Origin: JAVBPP01 sp031549535
GTDB lineage: Bacteria; Bacillota; Clostridia; Oscillospirales; Acutalibacteraceae
Length of the DNA stretch: 10,339 nucleotides
Assembly (NCBI GenBank): GCA_031549535.1
Contig: JAVBPP010000021.1
Location: 1-10,339 of the forward strand
Reading direction: 5' to 3'
Within the stretch, counting starts at the first letter, position 1. Every line of letters begins with the position of its first letter. The notes beneath the pieces were generated by a model that searched no databases, was not told where the DNA came from, and saw only the letters and a program-made list of their open reading frames with translations. Shown piece by piece: positions 1-5,902 of the stretch. The position numbers and the translations under genes were made by a program.

Positions 1-49
1 TCCATGCTTGCCTTGGATCGGTGATGTTTTCCAGCTCTTTTTGTATCAT
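1..49 (-). CDS. Transposase N-terminus, ISAs1-like (partial)
   Basis: An ATG at 49-47 on the minus strand opens a frame that stays open to the window edge and reads MIQKELENITDPRQAW (16 residues). The 'I-x-DPR' motif near the N-terminus is characteristic of ISAs1/H-repeat-type transposases, which typically begin with a short helix followed by I(P/T)DPRR and a basic/hydrophobic stretch. An extended -10 promoter lies just upstream, but no good ribosome binding site is present, as is common for transposases. With only 16 residues visible the family call is tentative; another IS family or an unrelated gene is possible. Confidence 0.5.
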   Translation of the reverse strand, partial: MIQKELENITDPRQAW

Positions 50-67
50 TTTTTATCGCCCGATACC

Positions 68-76
68 ATTATATCA
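68..76 (-). promoter_or_regulatory. Extended -10 promoter for the IS transposase
   Basis: On the minus strand the sequence is TGATATAAT, a perfect TATAAT (68-73) preceded by the TGn extension (74-76). It lies 18 nt upstream of the transposase ATG. No good -35 is seen at 16-18 bp, which an extended -10 can tolerate. Confidence 0.45.
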
Positions 77-156
77 TAATGCTGGAATTCTATATTTCTT
101 TTCGCTCATTATTATTACAATTTTTCATGCGTCAGCCGTGAAATACGATGACCCTG

Positions 157-338
157 GTCTTGACAGCCTTTTTGGTAGCGTTCTTGCTGCCGATGTGGTA
201 TCATAAAAATATAGGGAAATGTGCAGGACAACCCTAAAAACTTGGAACGCGGTGAATTGGCGGATATTTTTCCGCAAATCTTCGTCTAAAATGCTCGAGA
301 GCGGAAGGGACTTCGGCATTTTTATTGTCTCAACCACC
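157..338. other. Non-coding or decayed stretch between IS end and structured RNA
   Basis: No convincing gene. Outside the inferred IS boundary, one plus frame reads a hydrophobic run and ends at TAA 235-237 (VLTAFLVAFLLPMWYHKNIG and nine more residues). A second frame from GTG 221 gives a 22-residue peptide ending at TAA 287-289 (contains LERGELADIFPQIFV). These look like the tail of a membrane protein cut by the IS and frameshifted, but could be chance. A small hairpin GCGGA-TATTTT-TCCGC lies at 260-275. TTGACA at 160-165 has no partner -10. Confidence 0.25.
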
Positions 339-525
339 GGTCTAAAACCTTCGCCTTCCAGGCGAACAGCTTCGAGAACGCTTGGACCGAGAAGCTGGTT
401 CGCATGCGCTTGCTCACAAGTGCACGAAGTTTTAGACCGAGGTTCGCCTGCGGAAGGTCGCGTTCTTTCTTTAGGCCGCTTTAGCCGCTAGGTGAACCCA
501 CCGGCTTTCAGCCGGTGGTGGTTGG
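339..525 (+). ncRNA. Structured RNA, HEARO/omegaRNA-like (IS200/IS605-IscB-TnpB type), orphan
   Basis: The segment folds almost completely by eye. An outer stem pairs 339-348 (GGTCTAAAAC) with 429-438 (GTTTTAGACC). Inside it are three packed hairpins. They are 350-355/361-366 (TTCGCC/GGCGAA), 367-373/391-397 (CAGCTTC/GAAGCTG), and a double-tiered one of 399-402/425-428 plus 405-412/417-424 (one GU pair, loop CTCA). Only bases 349 and 398 are unpaired at the junction. A second domain pairs 441-449 with 490-498 (9 bp, one GU). A terminal hairpin follows, 499-505/511-517 (CACCGGC-TTTCA-GCCGGTG), of the kind that ends IS200/IS605 elements and their guide RNAs. The architecture and the terminal hairpin suggest a HEARO-type or TnpB-type omegaRNA. 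No iscB, tnpB or tnpA gene is visible on either side. The strand is assigned from the terminal-hairpin orientation. Exact ends are estimates. Confidence 0.55.
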
Positions 526-547
526 GTTTCGTTACGCAAAAAATCTT

Positions 548-577
548 TTGCCAAAATTCATCCGTGCTGAGTTATTA
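548..577 (+). promoter_or_regulatory. Weak candidate promoter for the first acetyltransferase
   Basis: TTGCCA (548-553) and TTATTA (572-577) are separated by 18 bp, about 40 nt upstream of the ATG at 616. Both boxes deviate from consensus, so this is only a candidate. Confidence 0.22.
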
Positions 578-615
578 GAGCTGCCCGTAATTAAAGCAAG
601 AAAGCGATACATATC

Positions 616-1062
616 ATGGATGAAATCAGTTTTCATAACCTAAGGCTGGAACACTTGAAGCAAATCAAGTTATGGTCAGCCCACAAATCCATTAAAAGAT
701 GGATTCATATTGACAATTGGGACGACTATTATCGATACGCTGTGAACGAAGAGCGTACGCATCCCTTTGCCGTTTATTGTGATGACGCATTTTATGGATT
801 GTTAGTAGCAGAGGTTGACAATCTCCAAGTCGGCATTTTTTTGCTGATAGATCCTGCACTGCAAAATCGTGGCTTGGGGCAAAAAACCTTAGCGTGTTTT
901 CATGATGCAATAGATACCCTTTTAAACTGCAACTTAAAAAACGTCATAGCTTATATAGCGGTTCAGAATCACATCAGTAAACAGTGTTTTCAAAATGCCG
1001 GATACCAATACGGTGGCATGGATGGGGATGGGGAAGAGATATGGAAATTTGACTTACGGTAA
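616..1062 (+). CDS. GNAT family N-acetyltransferase
   Basis: A 148-residue protein of normal single-domain GNAT size, expected to transfer an acetyl group from acetyl-CoA to an amine; the acceptor is unknown. The acetyl-CoA pyrophosphate loop is visible as IDPALQNRGLGQKTL (residues 78-92, core QNRGLG 83-88), preceded by the beta-4 strand VGIFLLI. The C-terminal N-H-I-S-K-Q-C-F-Q-N-A-G-Y segment (118-130) is the usual motif B/helix region ('N..s...f.k.GF'). It is cytoplasmic, with no signal or membrane segment. The ATG has only a poor purine-rich upstream stretch (AAGAAAG), so translation may be weak. It is clearly more AT-rich than the downstream ABC-F gene and sits between mobile-element sequence and that operon, which suggests acquisition. 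It appears to be a separate transcription unit, because a promoter lies between it and the ABC-F gene. Confidence 0.85.
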   Translation: MDEISFHNLRLEHLKQIKLWSAHKSIKRWIHIDNWDDYYRYAVNEERTHPFAVYCDDAFYGLLVAEVDNLQVGIFLLIDPALQNRGLGQKTLACFHDAIDTLLNCNLKNVIAYIAVQNHISKQCFQNAGYQYGGMDGDGEEIWKFDLR

Positions 1063-1084
1063 GATGATTTCCTTCCCAGCGTCC

Positions 1085-1113
1085 TTGCGTTCCAAGGGAA
1101 AATAAGGTATGAT
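1085..1113 (+). promoter_or_regulatory. Sigma-A-type promoter for the ABC-F/GNAT operon
   Basis: TTGCGT (1085-1090) and TATGAT (1108-1113) with the optimal 17-bp spacing, about 45 nt upstream of the ABC-F start codon. The leader then holds AAGGAG (1141-1146), 11 nt before the ATG at 1158. No uORF or attenuator hairpin is obvious in this short leader, unlike many antibiotic-inducible ABC-F genes. Confidence 0.55.
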
Positions 1114-1157
1114 ATTATTCTGGTTAAGTAGCATTACACAAAGGAGACTTAGGGAAC

Positions 1158-2741
1158 ATGATTCAAGTAAACGATGTCAGTCTGCACTTTGGGGCGTCCA
1201 AGCTGTTTTCCGGTGCGAATTTAATTTTTACGCCCGGCAATTGCTATGGGATTATTGGCGCGAACGGTGCGGGTAAATCCACCTTTTTAAAAATTCTCTC
1301 GGGAGAATTAGATCCAACGAGCGGCAACGTATTCGTTGACCCGCATGTGCGCATGTCGGTTTTGAGCCAGGATCAAAACAAATATAACGCCTATCCTGTA
1401 ATGGAAACGGTCATCATGGGCAACGAGCGTATGTACGCCATCATGAAGCAGAAGGATGAAATCTATGCCAAGGAGGATTTCAGCGACGAGGATGGGCTGC
1501 TGGTATCGGACTTGGAGGCGGAATTTGCCGAAATGGGCGGTTGGGAAGCCGAATCAGAAGCGTCTATGATTCTGCAGGCGCTGGGCATTCCCACTGCGCA
1601 GCACGAGAGCCTGATGAGCGAATTAAACACACGCGAAAAGGTCAAAGTGCTGCTGGCCAAAGCCCTGTTTGGCAAGCCGGACATTATCCTGTTGGACGAG
1701 CCCACCAACGGTTTGGACTATGCCGCCATCCATTGGCTGGAGGATTTTTTGATGGACTTCCCCGGCACAGCCATTGTGGTGTCGCATGACAGGCATTTTC
1801 TCAACACGGTCTGCACCCATATGGTAGATATCGATTTTAACCAAATCAAGCTCTACGTCGGCAACTATGACTTTTGGTATGACTCCAGCCGGCTGATTCA
1901 GCAGATGATGCGGGATCAGAACCGCAAGGCGGAGGAAAAGGCCAAGGATTTACAGGACTTTATCGCCCGTTTTTCTGCGAACAAGTCCAAGGCAAGGCAG
2001 GCGACAAGCCGCAAAAAGCTGCTGGAAAATCTGCCGCTCAATGAGCTGCCGGCCTCCTCCCGCCGCTATCCTTGGGTCGGCTTTAAGCCGGATCGCGAGG
2101 CGGGCAAGGATTTGCTGATGGTGGAGCATTTGTGTAAAACGATTGACGGCGTAACGTTGTTGGATGATATTAGCTTTACCCTGCACCACGGCGACAAGGT
2201 GGCCTTTGTGGGCGACAATGAGCTTGCCTACACCGCGCTGTTCCAAATTCTCGCCGGGGAACTGGAGCCGGACAGCGGCACATACAAATGGGGTGTGAGC
2301 ACCACACAGTCCTATTTCCCCAAGGATAGCAGCGCATTTTTCAAGAACCCGGATATGACGCTGCTGGAGTGGATTGCGCAATACAGCGACGACCAACACG
2401 AGAGCTATCTGCGCCAGTTTTTGGGCAGAATGCTGTTCTCCAACGAGGAAGTGTTCAAAAAGGTGCATGTGCTTAGCGGCGGAGAAAAGGTGCGCTGCAT
2501 GCTCTCGCGTATGATGCTTTCCGGCTCGAACATCCTCATGCTTGACCAACCCACCAATCATCTGGATTTGGAGTCGATTACCGCGCTGAATAACGGTTTG
2601 AACGATTTTAAGGGAAATGTGCTGTTTTCTTCGCACGACCATCAATTTATTCAAACAATTGCCACCCGCATTATGGAAATCAAGCCGGAGGGCTTTGTGG
2701 ATAGGCAAACGACCTTTGATGAGTATTTGGAAAACGCATAA
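1158..2741 (+). CDS. ABC-F family ATPase (YkpA/YbiT type), one degenerate ATP site
   Basis: A 527-residue soluble protein of two fused ABC nucleotide-binding domains and no membrane segment, the layout of ABC-F proteins that act on the ribosome (translation factors or antibiotic target protection). NBD1 has Walker A GANGAGKST (34-42), Walker B ILLDEP (177-182, Glu181) and H-loop His210. The charged linker (about 250-295) is the family's ribosome-contacting segment. NBD2 has signature LSGGE (439-443) and H-loop His493. Overall sequence (for example KLYVGNYDFWYDSS and LDLESITALNNGL) resembles the YkpA/YbiT group, whose cellular role is not well defined. Oddities: the NBD1 signature is LNTRE (156-160) instead of LSGGE. 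The NBD2 Walker A is GDNELAYTA (352-360) with the invariant Lys replaced by Tyr358. The NBD2 catalytic Glu is Gln464 (LDQPTNHLD). All of these fall in the same ATP site. The gene is 17 nt from the downstream acetyltransferase, probably one operon. Resistance function cannot be deduced. Confidence 0.92.
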   Translation: MIQVNDVSLHFGASKLFSGANLIFTPGNCYGIIGANGAGKSTFLKILSGELDPTSGNVFVDPHVRMSVLSQDQNKYNAYPVMETVIMGNERMYAIMKQKDEIYAKEDFSDEDGLLVSDLEAEFAEMGGWEAESEASMILQALGIPTAQHESLMSELNTREKVKVLLAKALFGKPDIILLDEPTNGLDYAAIHWLEDFLMDFPGTAIVVSHDRHFLNTVCTHMVDIDFNQIKLYVGNYDFWYDSSRLIQQMMRDQNRKAEEKAKDLQDFIARFSANKSKARQATSRKKLLENLPLNELPASSRRYPWVGFKPDREAGKDLLMVEHLCKTIDGVTLLDDISFTLHHGDKVAFVGDNELAYTALFQILAGELEPDSGTYKWGVSTTQSYFPKDSSAFFKNPDMTLLEWIAQYSDDQHESYLRQFLGRMLFSNEEVFKKVHVLSGGEKVRCMLSRMMLSGSNILMLDQPTNHLDLESITALNNGLNDFKGNVLFSSHDHQFIQTIATRIMEIKPEGFVDRQTTFDEYLENA

Positions 2742-2758
2742 GCAGGTAGGAGGTGCCT

Positions 2759-3208
2759 ATGGATATAAAGATGGTAACACACGAGGATGAAAAGTTATGG
2801 AAAGAGGTTACCGAATATGCTGAAACTTGTTCCTGGCAACCTACTGGAAAGCATTTTTCAAATAAAATAAAAAACAATGCGCTCCATGATTGGGAAAGAG
2901 TTTTCGTTGCTCTGGAGCATGACGTTGTGATAGGATTTTGTGCATTAACTAAAAAAAGTGATGCTCTTGATATTCCATATACACCGCTTATTGGATTTGT
3001 CTTTGTCGGAGAGAAGTACCGTGGTAATAAAATGGGTGAGAAACTTTGCGTTGCGGCAATTGCATATGCGAAGGAAGTAGGCTTTGAAAAAGCATATCTT
3101 TACACTGCTTTAGTGAATTTTTATGAAAAAATGGGATTTATGAAAGTCGGTGAGATAGAAGCGCCTTGGGGAGAAACGGAATCAATATATATGTCCCCCG
3201 CAATATAA
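2759..3208 (+). CDS. GNAT family N-acetyltransferase
   Basis: A single-domain GNAT of 149 residues. The start is placed at ATG 2759 because AGGAGG (2748-2753) lies 5 nt before it; an in-frame GTG at 2753 overlaps that ribosome binding site and is unlikely. The core beta-4/alpha-3 signature is visible as LIGFVFVGEKYRGNKMGEKL, with the acetyl-CoA loop YRGNKMG and Met at the position usually held by Gly or Ala-like small residues. The C-terminal region has A-L-V-N-F-Y-E-K-M-G-F, the typical 'fYek.GF' motif B. The substrate is unknown; small GNATs of this type modify antibiotics, polyamines, peptides or protein N-termini. It follows the ABC-F gene by 17 nt, so it is probably co-transcribed and co-translated with it. 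It is AT-richer than the ABC-F gene, hinting at a different origin of the two operon members. Confidence 0.87.
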   Translation: MDIKMVTHEDEKLWKEVTEYAETCSWQPTGKHFSNKIKNNALHDWERVFVALEHDVVIGFCALTKKSDALDIPYTPLIGFVFVGEKYRGNKMGEKLCVAAIAYAKEVGFEKAYLYTALVNFYEKMGFMKVGEIEAPWGETESIYMSPAI

Positions 3209-3246
3209 GGCCTTTCTACAATTGTATCTAAGGGATGGTGCTTAAC

Positions 3247-3726
3247 ATGGAATACCGTTTGGCGAAAGTGGATGATTTAGCCGACCTCGTAAAAACCCGC
3301 TTGGATTTTTTGATTGATGCAGGAAATATTAAAAACGAAAGCGAAAAAGAGCCGCTCTTGGCTGCGAATACAGATTTTTTTCGTTCCGGTCTGGCGGATA
3401 AAACTTTTGTGGCCTGGCTTGCGGTTGATGCGGGCAAAATTGCCGCAACCAGCGGCGTTTCCTTCTACTCGCTGCCGCCCAGCACCTTCCAGCCCACCGG
3501 GCAGGTTGCCTATATCAGCAATATGTTTACTTACCCGCAATACAGAAAGCAAGGAATAGCAACCAAGCTGTTTGCACTGACGGTGGAAGAGGCGAAAAAG
3601 CGGGGCTGCAAGAAAATTATGTTGAACGCCACGGAGATGGGAAGGCCGATTTACGAGAAGTATGGTTTTCGGGATGCAAATCATGAAATGGTTTTCTTTG
3701 TACCGTGTGATACCGGAAGTGTTTAG
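3247..3726 (+). CDS. GNAT family N-acetyltransferase
   Basis: A 159-residue single-domain acetyltransferase. ATG 3247 (MEYRLAKVDD) is preferred over ATG 3235 because the ribosome binding site AAGGG (3230-3234) abuts the latter; the MEYRLA opening is the usual first strand of the fold. The acetyl-CoA-binding segment is AYISNMFTYPQYRKQGIATKL-like: strand 'YISNMFT' followed by YRKQGIATKL (Q/RxxGxA signature). The C-terminus has MGRPIYEKYGFRD, the standard motif B. There is no signal peptide. The gene begins 38 nt after the previous stop and could be the third member of the ABC-F operon. The acceptor substrate cannot be inferred. No clear intrinsic terminator follows; there is only a short T-run (3742-3747) without a convincing stem. 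Confidence 0.88.
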   Translation: MEYRLAKVDDLADLVKTRLDFLIDAGNIKNESEKEPLLAANTDFFRSGLADKTFVAWLAVDAGKIAATSGVSFYSLPPSTFQPTGQVAYISNMFTYPQYRKQGIATKLFALTVEEAKKRGCKKIMLNATEMGRPIYEKYGFRDANHEMVFFVPCDTGSV

Positions 3727-3760
3727 CCTATAGTTACTGCATTTTTTCTTCACGAATCTA

Positions 3761-3789
3761 TTGACTTTTTGACTGTTTCGCTCTATATT
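3761..3789 (+). promoter_or_regulatory. Promoter of the potABCD operon
   Basis: TTGACT (3761-3766) and TATATT (3784-3789) are separated by exactly 17 bp, a strong sigma-A match. The predicted transcript start is near 3796, giving a leader of about 145 nt before potA. An 8-bp palindrome TATGCATA (3792-3799) sits over the predicted start site and could be a small operator, but palindromes of this size occur by chance. Confidence 0.6.
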
Positions 3790-3798
3790 TGTATGCAT

Positions 3799-3924
3799 AT
3801 GATTAGGCTCTTGGTGCAACAGTATGTTGGCACGGCCTCGGTGCAACGCCACCGCTGGTTCAGAGATAATTACAAGTATTCCTGCAGCACACTCGGGGCC
3901 GGTTTCGTTCAGCGGAATCGGTAA
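3799..3924 (+). other. Structured leader of the pot operon with a 41-codon open frame
   Basis: The leader contains two direct copies of GGTGCAAC (3813-3820 and 3840-3847), each forming part of a hairpin. Hairpin A pairs 3814-3821 with 3825-3833 (8 bp, one bulged G at 3829). Hairpin B pairs 3839-3843 with 3850-3854 (CGGTG/CACCG). Hairpin C pairs 3899-3907 with 3913-3921 (9 pairs, two GU, loop TTCAG) and ends 6 nt before the potA ribosome binding site AAGGAG (3928-3933). The same stretch is an open frame from ATG 3799 to TAA 3922-3924 (begins MIRLLVQQYVGTASVQRHR, six Arg in total). It has no ribosome binding site and starts only a few nt after the predicted transcript start. It could be a cis-regulatory RNA, a leader peptide, or neither; I recognise no known riboswitch class. 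Confidence 0.35.
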
Positions 3925-3941
3925 GATAAGGAGATGCATAA

Positions 3942-5075
3942 TTGAAAAAAGACGTGTTGATTGATTTAAAAAATATTTCGGTCACGCTGGGCGACAATCA
4001 GGTGTTGAAAAACTTGAATCTCTATATCCGGGATAAGGAGTTTATCACACTGCTTGGACCCTCGGGTTGCGGCAAAACCACGCTGCTGCGCAGCATTGCG
4101 GGGTTTTTGGAGCCTGACAGCGGCGAAATTATATTTTCTGATAAAAAAATAAATGGTGTACCGCCGCATAAACGGCAGGTTAACACCATTTTTCAACGTT
4201 ACGCTTTGTTTCCGCACCTGAATGTGTATGAAAATGTGGCGTTTGGTTTGCGCATTCAAAAAAAGAAGGAGAGCGAAGTGCGCAGCACAGTGGAAGAAAT
4301 GCTGGCGCTTGTGAACCTGAACAATTTTGAAAAACGTAACGTCGCCTCTCTCTCCGGCGGCCAGCAGCAGCGTGTGGCCATTGCGCGTGCGCTTGCCGTG
4401 CGCCCCAAAGTGCTGCTTTTGGATGAGCCGCTTGGCGCGCTGGATTTAAAGCTGCGCAAGGATATGCAGGTGGAGCTGAAGGGGATTCAAAACCGCCTTG
4501 GCATCACCTTTGTGTATGTTACGCACGACCAGGAGGAGGCTCTTTCCATGTCGGATACCATTGTCGTCATGGATAACGGCATCATTCAACAAATCGGCAC
4601 TCCCGTTGAAATTTATAACGAACCGAAAAACGCCTTTGTGGCGGACTTTATCGGCGAGAGCAATATTGTGGACGGCATCATGCGCGAGGACAGGCAGGCG
4701 GAATTCTCCGGCCACCGTTTCGAGTGCCTGGACGCCGGGTTTGCCAAAGACGAAGAGGTGGATGTCGTTGTTCGTCCGGAGGATGTGGATGTAGTGCCCC
4801 CGGCGCAGGGCATGCTGCGCGGTGTTGTTACGAGCGTCACCTTCCGCGGTGTACATTTTGAAATTATTGTGGATATCGGCGGCTTTTTATGGATGATTCA
4901 AACCACGGATTATCATGAGGTCGGTGCAAAAATTGGCCTGTTTATTGAACCGGATGCCATTCATATCATGAAAAAGAGCGAATATTCCGGCCTGTTCGGC
5001 GACTATTCCAGCTTTGCGCAGGAATATGACCAGCTCTCCGTCGCCGAGGAGGAGGAACAGGAGGACGTGGAATGA
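3942..5075 (+). CDS. potA: Spermidine/putrescine ABC transporter ATP-binding protein PotA
   Basis: The 377-residue ATPase that powers polyamine import, binding PotB/PotC at the inner face of the membrane. The length matches E. coli PotA. Motifs in order: Walker A GPSGCGKT (39-46), Q-loop Gln85 (FQRYALFPH), signature LSGGQQQ (137-143), Walker B VLLLDEP (157-163), D-loop ALD and H-switch His195. A C-terminal TOBE-type regulatory domain (about 270-350) starts around VVVRPEDVDV. The last residues form an acidic tail (EEEEQEDVE). The start codon is TTG at 3942, with AAGGAG (3928-3933) 8 nt upstream and no alternative start nearby. The stop overlaps the potB start by 4 bp (ATGA), implying translational coupling. 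The pot assignment, rather than a generic iron or maltose ATPase, rests on the adjacent PotB/C/D genes. No regulator gene adjoins the operon. Confidence 0.95.
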   Translation: MKKDVLIDLKNISVTLGDNQVLKNLNLYIRDKEFITLLGPSGCGKTTLLRSIAGFLEPDSGEIIFSDKKINGVPPHKRQVNTIFQRYALFPHLNVYENVAFGLRIQKKKESEVRSTVEEMLALVNLNNFEKRNVASLSGGQQQRVAIARALAVRPKVLLLDEPLGALDLKLRKDMQVELKGIQNRLGITFVYVTHDQEEALSMSDTIVVMDNGIIQQIGTPVEIYNEPKNAFVADFIGESNIVDGIMREDRQAEFSGHRFECLDAGFAKDEEVDVVVRPEDVDVVPPAQGMLRGVVTSVTFRGVHFEIIVDIGGFLWMIQTTDYHEVGAKIGLFIEPDAIHIMKKSEYSGLFGDYSSFAQEYDQLSVAEEEEQEDVE

Positions 5076-5902
5076 AACACAAGACCTCCTTTTTCCGCGA
5101 TAAAACCGTAGCATCGCCCTATTTGCTCTGGTCCGCAATTTTTATTATCGCGCCTATGTTTTTTGTGCTGTATTACGCGTTTACCAACGCAGAGGGTGCG
5201 TTTACCTTTGAGAATATCTTGGGTCTTGAAAAATATACCGATACCTTCCTTCGCTCCATCTGGTTGGGGTTGATTGCAACGCTCATCAGTTTGCTTATTG
5301 CCTACCCGCTGGCCTATTTCATAGCGCAGACGGCGGAAAACGTGCAGCGCACAATGATTATGCTTATCATGCTGCCTATGTGGATGAGCTTTTTGATTCG
5401 CACCTATGCCTGGCTGGCGCTGTTGCAGGATACGGGCATACTCAACGGCTTTTTCTCAAAGCTCGGCTTGCCCCAGCTGCATATGATTAATACCCCCGGT
5501 GCGGTAGTGTTGGGGATGGTATATAACTACCTGCCTTATATGATTTTGCCGCTGTATTCTGTGATGGCTAAAATGGACCGCAACCTCATTGACGCGGCGC
5601 ATGATTTGGGCGCAAACAGCAGCTCCGTGCTGCGTAAAATCATTCTCCCCTTAAGTATGCCCGGTATAGCAACGGGGATTACCATGGTTTTTGTGCCCTG
5701 TGTGAGCACCTTTTACATCTCTCAAAAGCTGGGCGGCGGCTCTCTGGATATGGTGGGTGACGCGATTGAACGCCAGTTCCAGCAATCCTATAACTACAAC
5801 CTTGGCGCTGCGCTTTCTCTGGTGCTGATGGTGTTGATTCTGCTGTGCATGGCGTTTATGCGCCGCTTCACGGATGAAGAGGAGGGCACGGGAATCATAT
5901 GA
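5072..5902 (+). CDS. potB: Spermidine/putrescine ABC transporter permease PotB
   Basis: A 276-residue membrane subunit forming half of the polyamine channel. I see six hydrophobic segments, roughly at residues 17-38, 62-86, 96-119, 143-166, 199-218 and 245-264. The cytoplasmic EAA loop contacting PotA is clear at 171-199 (NLIDAAHDLGANSSSVLRK, then IILPLSMPGI). The conserved stretch LPMWMSFLIRTYAW (101-114) is typical of PotB-type BPD_transp_1 permeases. The ATG at 5072 lies within the potA stop (ATGA), and the gene ends in the same 4-bp overlap with potC. The GAGGAGGAACAGGAGG-rich end of potA supplies its ribosome binding site. Length agrees with E. coli PotB; no truncation. Confidence 0.95.
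   Translation: MKHKTSFFRDKTVASPYLLWSAIFIIAPMFFVLYYAFTNAEGAFTFENILGLEKYTDTFLRSIWLGLIATLISLLIAYPLAYFIAQTAENVQRTMIMLIMLPMWMSFLIRTYAWLALLQDTGILNGFFSKLGLPQLHMINTPGAVVLGMVYNYLPYMILPLYSVMAKMDRNLIDAAHDLGANSSSVLRKIILPLSMPGIATGITMVFVPCVSTFYISQKLGGGSLDMVGDAIERQFQQSYNYNLGAALSLVLMVLILLCMAFMRRFTDEEEGTGII

Larger units (their letters stand above)
1..156 (-). mobile_element. End of an insertion sequence, probably ISAs1 family (runs off left edge)
   Basis: Read on the minus strand from 156, the sequence begins CAGGGTCATCGTATTTCAC, the CAGGG-type terminus expected of ISAs1-family elements. About 107 nt further in comes a transposase start codon (position 49). This spacing suits the transposase-proximal end of such an element. 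The outer boundary is inferred at 156/157; the adjacent GTCTTGAC (157-164) would be one copy of an 8-bp target duplication. The other end and the second copy lie outside the window, so neither the inverted repeat nor the duplication can be confirmed. Family assignment rests on the terminus and on 16 residues of protein. Confidence 0.45.

Noticed and set aside
21..206. Open plus-strand frame of 61 residues near the left edge
   Set aside because: It crosses the inferred IS boundary at 156/157 and overlaps the minus-strand transposase start and promoter; composition is not protein-like.
125..337. Minus-strand frame of 70 residues
   Set aside because: It also crosses the IS boundary, has no ribosome binding site and no recognisable domain.
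339..438. CRISPR repeat (GTTTTAGA-like ends at 429 and inverted copy at 339)
   Set aside because: Only one inverted pair exists, with a one-base bulge beyond it; there are no regularly spaced direct repeats and no cas genes.
219..491. Plus-strand frame of 90 residues over the structured RNA
   Set aside because: It coincides with dense RNA-like base pairing and its residues (Arg/Ser-rich) resemble translated structured RNA. I checked it for a TnpB C-terminal zinc finger and found none.
1950..2708. Long minus-strand frame of 252 residues
   Set aside because: Antisense shadow of the ABC-F gene, whose domains are conserved on the plus strand.
2753..2758. GTG 2753 as start of the second GNAT
   Set aside because: It overlaps the last base of the AGGAGG ribosome binding site; ATG 2759 is correctly placed.
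3811..3860. T-box or guanidine riboswitch in the pot leader
   Set aside because: The GGTGCAACGCCACCG hairpin only superficially resembles the T-box antiterminator, and the loops lack the ACGR of guanidine-II hairpins; no specifier or terminator pair is seen.
3277..3939. Minus-strand frame of 220 residues
   Set aside because: Antisense to the third GNAT gene and to the pot promoter and leader; no ribosome binding site or domain.
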